The translations under genes and the position numbers were made by a program. Below the pieces are notes generated by a model. It saw only the letters and a list, made by a program, of their open reading frames with translations. It had not been told where the DNA came from and made no database searches. 13,593 nucleotides of DNA from an uncultured Oscillospiraceae bacterium (GTDB taxonomy: Bacteria; Bacillota; Clostridia; Oscillospirales; Oscillospiraceae): the NCBI GenBank assembly GCA_910578505.1, contig CAJTPV010000053.1, positions 1-13,593 of the forward strand, given 5' to 3'. This document shows, piece after piece, positions 1 to 5,880 of this stretch. Each line of letters starts with the position of its first letter. Position 1 is the stretch's first letter.

Positions 1-42
1 ATACCCTTCTACCAGTAACTCTCGCGCCTCGTTGTGCAACAT
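1..42 (-). CDS. Partial N-terminus of a probable IS630-type transposase or HTH protein
   Basis: Only the first 14 codons lie in the window, beginning MLHNEARELLVEGY and running off the left edge. The start is ATG at 42-40, preceded on the minus strand by an AGGAG-type ribosome site. From memory, this opening resembles the N-terminal helix-turn-helix module of Firmicutes IS630-family transposases, which begin with a short helix before an HTH. The context fits an insertion: the tail gene just upstream (90-176) is cut after about 22 codons. With so few residues the family call is tentative. It could instead be an unrelated HTH protein. Confidence 0.4.
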   Translation of the reverse strand, partial: MLHNEARELLVEGY

Positions 43-110
43 ACTATCATCTCCTGCTTCTGTTATACCACCCCTGTCAAGCTTTCATCTTATTTTTGAT
101 GATTGCTATA
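1..110. mobile_element. Probable end of an insertion sequence (IS630-like)
   Basis: Phage coding sequence reading leftward (MAQETSTLWK...) stops resembling tail proteins near position 110, at a CTATAG stretch, and a new reading frame with its own ribosome site begins at 42. IS630/Tc1-type elements insert at TA dinucleotides, and a TA lies at this border. The terminal inverted repeat cannot be confirmed because the other end is outside the window. Confidence 0.35.
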
Positions 111-176
111 GTACTGCCGAATCGTACCCTTCATGCGGCACAGTGTTTTCCACAATGTGCTTGTTTCCTGTGCCAT
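90..176 (-). pseudogene. Truncated phage tail protein (N-terminal stub)
   Basis: A gene starts at ATG 176, with a strong GAGGAG/GAGG ribosome site inside the end of the upstream tail gene. It reads MAQETSTLWKTLCRMKGTIRQY, then leaves the phage-like sequence and meets TAA at 90-92 after 28 codons. The opening resembles the N-terminus of the tail protein that follows the tape measure and DUF6711 genes in Firmicutes siphoviruses (normally several hundred residues, in a distal-tail position). That family comparison is from memory. The truncation coincides with the putative insertion-sequence border, so I read this as a stub left by transposon insertion. Confidence 0.5.
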
Positions 177-180
177 ATCC

Positions 181-543
181 TCACTCCTCGATCATATTGA
201 ATTCAGCCTCCCCCCATTCCCCGTCAGCGGAATACAGGCTCTCCAGGATGCTGGTGAACTCGGAGGTATAAAACCGCCGGGTCTGTACACCGTGCAAGTC
301 CATGTAGGTGGCGCTGTAAAAGGTCTCGCTGAGGGCGTCATCCAGCGCGGCCAGCTGCTGGCGGGTCATGTGGATCAGCTTGAAGGTGAGCTTCCGCTTC
401 GTGCCGATCTTGTCCCGGCGGATTTTTCCGTCCTTTGTCCGCACGGTTTTATCCGTATCAAGATCATTGCGGGTCCAGGTCATCCCCTGGCGCTCGATAT
501 GTTTGGAGTAGTCAACGCCTCCAATGACAAGAACATTTCCCAT
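181..543 (-). CDS. Phage tail protein, DUF6711-like
   Basis: The 120-residue protein begins MGNVLVIGGVDYSKHIER, has a central KRKLTFKLIHMTRQQLAALDD segment and ends with EWGEAEFNMIEE. This is the pattern of the small DUF6711-type proteins found just after the tape measure gene in Firmicutes siphoviruses: a short N-terminal strand naming the attachment position, a 'T(K/R)RKL' core, then a C-terminal strand ending in F-N-(L/M)-I-E. Its start is 8 bp downstream of the tape measure stop (552-554) and has a GAGGTGAG ribosome site. It probably belongs to the distal tail or baseplate, but no enzymatic motif is visible and the exact role is not established. It looks intact, in contrast to its neighbours on both sides. 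Confidence 0.6.
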   Translation of the reverse strand: MGNVLVIGGVDYSKHIERQGMTWTRNDLDTDKTVRTKDGKIRRDKIGTKRKLTFKLIHMTRQQLAALDDALSETFYSATYMDLHGVQTRRFYTSEFTSILESLYSADGEWGEAEFNMIEE

Positions 544-551
544 CTCTCACC

Positions 552-1637
552 TCAGAAATCAATCACCGGCCTGCCGGCGGAATGGGTCATATCGTTGATG
601 TGCCGGACCGTATTCCGGGCCATTTTCCTGCCGTCAACAGCCAGCTCGTTATGGATGACAATCTCCATATTGCCCATACGCTCCAGCATGCTGCCCATCA
701 GCTTTTCCATCCGGGCCAGGGAATCCCCGCTGCCGCTCTCGCTCTGCAGCGCCATCGTGAACTCCCGGCTGCTGGGAATCTTCGCGCCCTGGGCTGCCAG
801 CGGGATGGAGAATTTGGAGATGTCCGGCATGGTCATATCCACGCCGACGCTCTTGCCGCTGACAGTATTGGCGATGGAATCCGCCAGATCAGACGCCGCG
901 CTGACAGCCAGGTGGGTGTTGTCCCGGATGCCCTTCGCCATCAGCTCCAGCATGTCCGGCATGTAAGTATGGAAGTCCTTCAGCGGTCCCTCGTCCGGCT
1001 CGGAGAAGTGGAGATTGCTCCTGATCCGGTTTGCTACGCCATTCACGGCGGATTTCACCTTGCTCCCAGCCTTCTCCATTCCGCTGGAGATGTTGCCGGC
1101 GATATCGCTGCCCCAGCTCTTCGCACGGGAGACAATATCGCTGAAGGTGGAAGAAACCTTGCCCGCAATCTCCGACAATGCGCTGCCTACCGTGGATTTA
1201 ATGCTTGCCCAGACGCTGGACGTGCTTGTCTTGACGTTTTCCCATGCATTGGAAATGCCGGATTTGATCTGCTCGAATTTAGAGGACGCCTCAGATTTGA
1301 TGCTGTCCCAAATTCCGGTAAGAGTAGATTTAATGGAATTCCAGGTGGTGGAGGCGGCGGACTTGATATTTTCCCACGCAGTGGAAATCGTGTTTTTAAT
1401 ACCTTCAAACGCAGTCCTCGATGTGGTTTTCAGATTCTCCCAAATCGTGGAAAGCGTAGACTTGATGCTGTCCCAGGCAGTGGAGGCTGCCGTTTTTATG
1501 TTCTCCCATGCGGTGGAAATGACCGTCTTGATATTCTCGAACTTTTCTGTCGCAGCAGTTTTCAGGTTGTCCCAGGCGGTTGAAAGAGTCGTTTTGATGT
1601 TATCCCAGATGGTTGAAGTTTTCTCTTTGATGTTGTC
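552..1637 (-). pseudogene. Tape measure protein, C-terminal part after an in-frame stop
   Basis: This stretch continues the reading frame of the upstream tape measure ORF with no frameshift; only the TAA at 1638-1640 separates them. It carries the last 13 complete hendecads of the repeat plus part of unit 5, then an amphipathic Ser/Ala-rich segment (SEIAGKVSSTFSDIVSRAKSW), and ends with a conserved-looking tail (ARNTVRHINDMTHSAGRPVIDF). A TTG at 1176-1178 could serve as an internal start giving 208 residues, but it has no obvious ribosome site and lies inside what was continuous coding sequence. I therefore treat the segment as the orphaned 3' half of one gene. A tape measure sets siphovirus tail length and is cut or extruded during DNA entry, so loss of this half should abolish tail assembly. 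Confidence 0.8.
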
Positions 1638-1781
1638 TTAGATGGTGCTGATTTTTTCCTTGATGCCATCGAAGACCGTCCCGGCCTTTTCCTTGATACC
1701 GTCCCAGATGCCGCTGACAGTCTCCTTGATGGCGTTCCAGGCGTCGGAGGTCTTGCTTTTGACGTCTTCCCATGCGCCGGA
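1188..1781 (-). repeat. 18-unit, 33-bp (11-residue) tandem repeat in the tape measure gene
   Basis: Read on the minus strand and in frame across the stop codon, there are 18 consecutive units of pattern S-x-x-(W/F)-x-x-(I/V/L)-K-x-x-x, from SGAWEDVKSKT to SSVWASIKSTV. The aromatic position is Phe in units 4, 8, 12 and 16 and Trp elsewhere, which makes a 44-residue (132-bp) higher-order period. Unit 5 has TAA where Trp is expected. Hendecad repeats form long right- or slightly left-handed helical coils, which suits a tape measure. Confidence 0.9.
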
Positions 1782-4073
1782 GAAGAAATCCTTTATGGCG
1801 TCAACGCCGGTGCTAAAAATGTCCAGGATGCCATCCCAAGTCTCTTTGATGCCGTTTTTTAATCCTTCTACCAAGTATTCTCCTTGTTCAGCCATAACTT
1901 TAGAGGGCGATGCAATTCCAAAAAAGCTCTGGAAAGAAGAAAGAAATGGCGATAAAAACTTTCGTTTTAACCAGCCGCCAATGCCGCCGGATTCATTCCA
2001 TTTAGTGAGCCAACCTTTAATCAGACCACCGACCAAATTCGCTCCGAGCCCAATAGCGTCAGTCAAATCAACGCCTTGCAGCGCCCCTCCGATGGCTTTC
2101 CCGATAATCCCTTGCCACTCTGCCAGCAGACTGGGCCAGTCCAAATTTTCAAGAAAATCTACGATAGCGCTTCCGATGCTGTCCCAGTCCAGATTGTCTA
2201 ATATGGTTCTCAAGAAGTCCAAAGCCGCCTTAATGCCATCGTGAATTGTCTGCCCCAGTTCTGCCCAGTCCACAGTTGCGACAAACTCGTTGATCTTCTG
2301 AGCAATGCCTTCTGCGATGGTTTTAAGGTCAGGTTGCACAGAATCAAGGAATCCCCGCACCGCCGCAACGGCAGATTTGATAGCGTTGGCAAGGACTTCG
2401 GTCAATCCGCCAATAATCCCCACCCAGTCCAGACTAACCAAAAAATTACCAATAGACCGCCCAATAGCATAAAACAGGTCCGGGTCCAGCAGGCCGGAAA
2501 CGAACGCCAGCGCCCCCTTGATTCCTCTGCCGATCACATCGCCCAGGGCGTGCCAGTCTACCGCCGTGACAGCCTGCCGCAGCCCCTCCGCAATGCCCTC
2601 CGCCATAGCGCGAAGCTCCGGGGATACCTTGTCCAGGAATCCGCAGGCCAGCCGGATTGCCGCATTGATACCTGCTGCAATCAGCTGTCCCAGGCTGGAC
2701 AGTGCGCTCACAAAATCAAAGCCCAGGATAAAGTCCGCGATGTTGCTGCCGGTCTGGTGCCAGTCGATCCCGGCGATGATCTGCCTTGCGAATTCAAACG
2801 CCTGCACAAAGGCATTGCCCAGCGTCTGCCCGATGTCGCGCCAGTCAATGAGGCCAAGAGAATCGTTGATAGCGGTATAAATCTGCTTCGCAATGTCTCC
2901 CCACTGCAAATTTCTGACAAAGCCGTCCAGCAGTTCAAACAGCGCCTCAAAAGCGGCGGAAATGGCTTTCAGCGCAACCGTGATACTGCCATACCAGTCG
3001 ATATTGTTCAGGAATGCGGCGAGCTGCTTCCCGATATCGCCCCACGGGATCCTCTCGATGGTGTTGTACATCTCATCAAAGAATCCCTTTATCGTGTCAC
3101 TGGCCGCTTTCGCCATCAGCGGCATATCCAGTCCCAGCAGGAATCCCGCCAGCGTCTCCAGGGCAATCTTGAACCCCGCCCACAGCAGCCGCCCGAACTC
3201 GTACCAGTCGATTTCGGATACCAGGCCGTTGACAAAATCCGCCAGCTTCCGGCCCAGGTTCATCCAGTCGAAGGCGTACAGGAACGACGTCAAAAAGTTC
3301 AGCGCCAGATTCAGTCCTGCCCCCAGCGCCTTCCCCAGCATCTCCCAGTCAATCCAGTTCACCAGCTTGTTGAGGGCCTCCGCCAGCCCTTTTCCTAAGG
3401 CCTTGACCTTATCCAGCGCGCCGGGGAAGGTGAACATGTCATAGAGTTTTTTCGCCAGATCATTGAGCCAGTCGACGAACTTCTTAAACGCCGCTTCCAG
3501 TTTCGGCAGACCCGCCAGCAGCTTGTCCAGAAACGCGCTGAAGGCTTCGCCCCAGGAGCCGAAACTCTCGTCGTCATACTCCCAATCGAACAGCGGGCCG
3601 GTATCCGCCGCGCCGCCGCCCCCACCGCCGCCGCTGTCCTTTTCTGTCTCGATGGTGTTGATCTCATCGAATGCGGCCAGAGAACCGGCGGCTTCCTCCG
3701 CTGCCTTTCCGGTCTCCTTCAGGGCCTTCGACTGCCCGTAGAGGGCCTTCGCGTTGGCCTGCGCCTTCTTGGCTGTGGTGCCGAACAGGGACGCGAAGAA
3801 CTGCGTCACTACGGCGATCGTCTGGGACAGCACCTGGATCAGCGTCGTCAGCGCCGGGACTACGACTTCATAGATGGGCTGGAACGCCGTCAACAGCACG
3901 CCCTGGAGCCGCCTGAGGGCTGTGCTGAACTGCTCATTCAGGCTGAGATAGGCGGATATCTGGGTACGAACCGCCCGCAGTCCCTTCGTGATGACCGAGA
4001 ACACGAACACCCGCCGGATCATCTGCCCCAGCCTCTTCAGCTTCTTGCCCACGGCATGCCCGGTATCAATGCT
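1638..4073 (-). pseudogene. Tape measure protein, 5'-truncated and prematurely stopped
   Basis: The open frame runs from 4283 to 1638 (881 codons), but only the part from about position 4073 downward is phage. The first about 70 residues are antisense to the methyltransferase promoter region and look like chance coding. Phage-like order: VGKKLKRLGQMIRRVFVFSVITKGLRA, a hydrophobic stretch (LLTAFQPIYEVVVPALTTLI), the FDEIN motif before a run of seven glycines, a long series of W-containing amphipathic repeats, the SPSKVMAEQGEYLVEGLKNGI motif typical of tape measures near their C-terminal third, and the first hendecads. Full-length relatives have several hundred residues before the KRVFVF-like segment, so the N-terminus is missing. 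Both ends are damaged: a foreign insertion upstream and TAA at 1638-1640. Family assignment is firm; function is certainly lost. Confidence 0.85.
2130..3360 (-). repeat. Degenerate D-W repeat region of the tape measure protein
   Basis: More than ten copies of a short motif of the form (I/L/V)-D-W-x-x-(I/L)-G occur at roughly 30 to 60 residue spacing (NWIDWEMLGK, IDWYEFGRLL, IDWRDIGQTL, VDWHALGDVI, VDWAELGQTI, LDWDSIGSAI and others). Each is followed by a hydrophobic helix rich in A, F and L. The copies diverge strongly, unlike the tight 11-residue repeat downstream. This probably reflects an older duplication that forms the extended tail-lumen helices. Confidence 0.7.
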
Positions 4074-4151
4074 CATGTACGGTAAAGTATCATAAGAAAA
4101 CTTTGTCGAATTGACAGCCGCCCCGCTATGCCGAATTAAGAAATATGCCTC

Positions 4152-4180
4152 TTGAAAACCGGTTCCTATTATGCTATACT
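4152..4180 (+). promoter_or_regulatory. Sigma-A-type promoter for the methyltransferase
   Basis: TTGAAA at 4152-4157 and TATACT at 4175-4180 are separated by exactly 17 bases, and transcription would start about 35 bases before the methyltransferase ATG at 4222. It lies outside the phage-derived sequence, so the cargo gene brings its own promoter and reads opposite to the phage genes. Confidence 0.7.
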
Positions 4181-4221
4181 TTCCAGGACAAACCGATAAA
4201 TCGCAGTTGGGGAGAGTAGCG

Positions 4222-4974
4222 ATGAATAACGAATACGATAATGACAAATTCTTTGCGGAATATGCGAAAATGTCCCGTAGCAAGGATGGATTAAGTTCTG
4301 CCGGAGAATGGCACCAGTTAAAGTCCCTATTCCCTCCTCTTGAAGGAAAAAATGTTCTCGATTTGGGTTGTGGCTATGGATGGCATTGCAAATATGCAGC
4401 GGAGCAGGGAGCAGTACGGGTGTTGGGACTTGATTTGAGCCGAAAAATGGTTGAAGCGGCAAAAATACGTAATGCAGGAGAACAAATTGAATATCGTATT
4501 TGTGGAATAGACGAATACGAGTACCCTGAAAACGCGTGGGATTGTGTTGTCTCCAATCTGGCATTGCACTACATAGAAAATATAGAACTCATATTTCAAA
4601 AAGTTCATAGAACGCTGAAACAAAATGGGATATTCCTTTTTAATATTGAACACCCTGTTTTTACCGCTGGAGTTGGACAGGATTGGCTTTATACAGATAA
4701 GGGAACACCAAAATGCTGGCCGATTGATAATTACTTCATTTCAGGGGAACGACATACTCACTTTTTGGGGTGCAATGTAGTGAAACAGCACCACACGCTT
4801 ACTCAAATATTGATGGGCTTGTTGAATAATGGCTTTGAACTTAAAGCTGTGGAAGAAGCAACGCCACCGCCAGAAATGATGGACATTCCGGGATTCAAAG
4901 ACGAACTGCGCCGTCCGATGATGCTATTGGTGAAAGCAGTAGCGAGAGAAACTGCTATGAACAAAGATTTATAA
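4222..4974 (+). CDS. Class I SAM-dependent methyltransferase (cargo gene)
   Basis: The 250-residue protein starts at ATG 4222 (MNNEYDNDKFFAEY) with a GGGGAGAG ribosome site five bases upstream; an in-frame upstream start at 4171 falls inside the promoter and is unlikely. Motif I is clear (VLDLGCGYGWHCKYAAEQGA), followed by an acidic residue at the end of strand 2 (VLGLDLS) and a motif IV-like DCVVSNLALHYI, the standard Rossmann fold of class I enzymes. The C-terminal half (FNIEHPVFTAG, HTHFLGC, VVKQHHTLTQIL, RRPMMLLVKA) matches a soluble small-molecule-type methyltransferase family common in Firmicutes. Substrate unknown; nothing points to DNA or rRNA. It is AT-rich relative to the phage genes, reads against them and has its own promoter, consistent with horizontal arrival. 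It appears intact. Confidence 0.85.
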   Translation: MNNEYDNDKFFAEYAKMSRSKDGLSSAGEWHQLKSLFPPLEGKNVLDLGCGYGWHCKYAAEQGAVRVLGLDLSRKMVEAAKIRNAGEQIEYRICGIDEYEYPENAWDCVVSNLALHYIENIELIFQKVHRTLKQNGIFLFNIEHPVFTAGVGQDWLYTDKGTPKCWPIDNYFISGERHTHFLGCNVVKQHHTLTQILMGLLNNGFELKAVEEATPPPEMMDIPGFKDELRRPMMLLVKAVARETAMNKDL

Positions 4975-5295
4975 CTTCCAGTTTATCGGTGTTTCCTGTA
5001 ACGTGAGAGCAAGTATCGACCCGTGGCCCAAATTTCGCTCCGCTCATTTGTCCCCCTGGTCTGATACTTGTTGGGGTTGCCACCCCAAACCCGCCTTTGA
5101 CCGGCGCAGCCGCGCCACAAAAATCCGTCAGCCTCGCCCCCTGCGTTCTCGCCTGACCGGGCAGAAATCGGAGGCCGTTTCCGCAATCGCCGCAGGGCGG
5201 CGTACCCGCCGGAACAGTACACCCGCTTTGCGTCTGTACTGTTCCATCGGGTCAGAAAGGGATACGACAAAAGTAGACACCAAAACGCATTGACA
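4975..5295. other. Non-phage flank resembling conjugative-transposon DNA
   Basis: This GC-rich stretch has several overlapping stop-poor minus-strand frames (including a 95-codon one at 4983-5270), none with a convincing ribosome site. One minus-strand frame reads GGFGVATPTSIRPGGQMSG followed by AKFGPRVDTC. From memory, this kind of sequence recurs in Tn1549-like and other Firmicutes conjugative elements, probably as non-coding DNA. A 7-bp hairpin, TTGGGGT-TGCC-ACCCCAA, lies at 5071-5088. I do not call a gene here. Confidence 0.4.
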
Positions 5296-5463
5296 ATAGT
5301 CTCCCAGGCCCTGCATGTCCAGCATGGGAATAATCAGCTCGTTGGCGTTGGCCCCCTGCCGGGCCAGCTCCGCCGCGCCATCCAGGTCGCTGGTCAGGGA
5401 CGCGCTCTTGTACACCTCGTCCAGGACAGGTACGAATTGCTTTGCCAGTTCAATAGAATTCAT
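5296..5463 (-). pseudogene. Major capsid protein, N-terminal fragment
   Basis: The start is ATG 5463 with an AGGAG ribosome site seven bases upstream. The 56 phage-like residues begin MNSIELAKQFVPVLDEVYKS and include SLTSDLDGAAELARQGANAN and IIPMLDMQGLGDY. This is the N-terminal arm of a Firmicutes phage major capsid family whose members are about 300 residues. After Tyr56 the frame continues into unrelated sequence (CQCVLVSTFVV...) and ends at 5128, giving a non-functional chimera. The position directly after a scaffold remnant supports the call. Without this protein no head can be built, so any packaging role of the intact terminase would require another phage. Confidence 0.75.
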
Positions 5464-5482
5464 GTTCTGCTCCTCTCTCAAT

Positions 5483-5554
5483 TTAAGTCGTCAGTCCGGC
5501 GGCTGCCCGGATGGCGTCCAGGCCGCTGGCGGTGCCGCCGCTGCCCCCGGTCCT
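5483..5554 (-). pseudogene. C-terminal remnant of a phage scaffold protein
   Basis: Immediately before the capsid start there is a stop-free stub ending RTGGSGGTASGLDAIRAAAGL and two threonines, followed by TAA at 5483-5485. The Gly/Ser-rich linker followed by a short final helix (GLDAIRAAAGL) is typical of the C-terminal capsid-binding end of Firmicutes phage scaffold proteins, and the location between minor and major capsid genes is right. The rest of the gene is gone: the frame reaches a stop near 5600 inside an inverted repeat. This is a deletion remnant. Confidence 0.55.
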
Positions 5555-5576
5555 CTGTCCTTTCTGATAAAATAAA

Positions 5577-5614
5577 GGGGCCAATTACCGGAAAAACTTC
5601 CGATAACTGACCCC
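5577..5614. repeat. Imperfect 38-bp inverted repeat at the scaffold breakpoint
   Basis: GGGGCCA at 5577-5583 pairs with TGACCCC at 5608-5614 (one mismatch), and ATTACCGGAA pairs with TTCCGATAAC inside it. The repeat sits exactly where scaffold homology stops. Its composition (TTCCGG cores flanked by GGGG/CCCC) recalls the multiple terminal repeats of IS21-family elements, but no transposase is present. It may be a solo insertion-sequence end left by an excision or deletion. Confidence 0.35.
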
Positions 5615-5664
5615 AATGGTCCTCCGTAACGCCAATCCGCTACGTGCTGTGTTTGATTGTCTTT

Positions 5665-5760
5665 TTAACTGACAATGATCCCGCCGCCCTTCTGCCGGAC
5701 TTCGGCGTCATTGCCCCGTTTGAGTATGGCCTCTATGGCTTTGATGGCTTTTTCATCCAT
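5665..5760 (-). CDS. Small phage protein (31 aa), possibly frameshifted
   Basis: The start is ATG 5760, preceded by an AGAGGG ribosome site. The product begins MDEKAIKAIEAILKRGNDAE and ends QKGGGIIVS before TAA at 5665. Small proteins of this type, with a short helix and then a 'GGGIIV' strand, sit between the minor head protein and scaffold genes in related phages; role unknown. A frame shifted by one base continues VKKTIKHST to TAG at 5640-5642, which would extend the final strand as in longer relatives I recall, so a small deletion near 5670 may have cut the C-terminus. It is too short and has no features to make it a convincing immunity protein for the toxin domain upstream. Confidence 0.5.
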   Translation of the reverse strand: MDEKAIKAIEAILKRGNDAEVRQKGGGIIVS

Positions 5761-5771
5761 AAAATTCCCTC

Positions 5772-5800
5772 TTGCAATATTTGCCTTTATGGGGTATAAT
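5772..5800 (+). promoter_or_regulatory. Plus-strand promoter facing the 3' end of the toxin gene
   Basis: TTGCAA (5772-5777) and a perfect TATAAT (5795-5800) are separated by exactly 17 bases. No plus-strand gene follows: the first ATG opens only a four-codon frame (MVRG). Transcription would run through a strongly structured stretch and then antisense to the end of the MuF-toxin gene. Confidence 0.55.
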
Positions 5801-5806
5801 AAAAAT

Positions 5807-5880
5807 GGTTAGGGGGTGACGCCAGCCCAAAGGTATGCTCCTTTACCCCATGAGAGTTGTTGAGGCCAGCTCTCATTTAT
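5807..5880 (+). ncRNA. Candidate structured RNA, antisense to the 3' end of the toxin gene
   Basis: Downstream of the promoter, GGGGT (5813-5817) pairs with ACCCC (5845-5849). Stacked directly on it, AAAGG (5829-5833) pairs with CCTTT (5840-5844) around a 6-base loop, leaving an 11-base bulge on the 5' side. A second hairpin, ATGAGAG (5850-5856) with CTCTCAT (5870-5876), follows at once and overlaps the stop codon of the minus-strand toxin gene (5873-5875). There is no long T-run after it, so the 3' end is uncertain. Expression is not shown by sequence alone. The same helices could form in the minus-strand mRNA. Confidence 0.35.

Larger units (their letters stand above)
4060..5295. mobile_element. 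Foreign insertion replacing the capsid-to-tape-measure segment
   Basis: On the right, the major capsid reading frame is recognisable for 56 codons and then becomes unrelated sequence at about 5295. On the left, tape measure homology begins at about 4073 and has lost its N-terminus. The roughly 1.2 kb between them carries a plus-strand methyltransferase with its own promoter and about 300 bp of non-phage DNA. Because sequence is missing on both sides, this is an insertion with an associated deletion or a replacement, not a clean insertion. No transposase, recombinase or obvious terminal repeats are visible, so the mechanism is unknown. Confidence 0.6.

Noticed and set aside
1638..1640. Recoded stop (alternative genetic code or programmed read-through) in the tape measure
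   Set aside because: TAA is not the codon reassigned in known stop-recoded gut phages (TAG or TGA), many genes here use TAA as a normal terminator, and neighbouring structural genes are also broken, so plain decay is the simpler explanation.
1188..1781. CRISPR array suggested by 33-bp periodicity
   Set aside because: The period is an uninterrupted coding repeat with no spacers, varies in sequence between units, and preserves an 11-residue protein pattern.
2241..3398. Long plus-strand ORF (385 codons) opposite the tape measure gene
   Set aside because: It is antisense to a clearly homologous tape measure sequence, is rich in Q, R, P and H from the complementary codons, and has no ribosome site. 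The same applies to the plus-strand ORFs at 133-966, 582-1583 and 1015-1641.
4074..4283. First 70 codons of the tape measure ORF as its true N-terminus
   Set aside because: They are antisense to the methyltransferase promoter and leader, do not resemble tape measure N-termini, and no ribosome site precedes the first codon.
4983..5270. 95-codon minus-strand ORF after the methyltransferase
   Set aside because: It has no ribosome site, an unusual R/G/W-rich composition and equally open alternative frames. It is better explained as non-coding mobile-element DNA.
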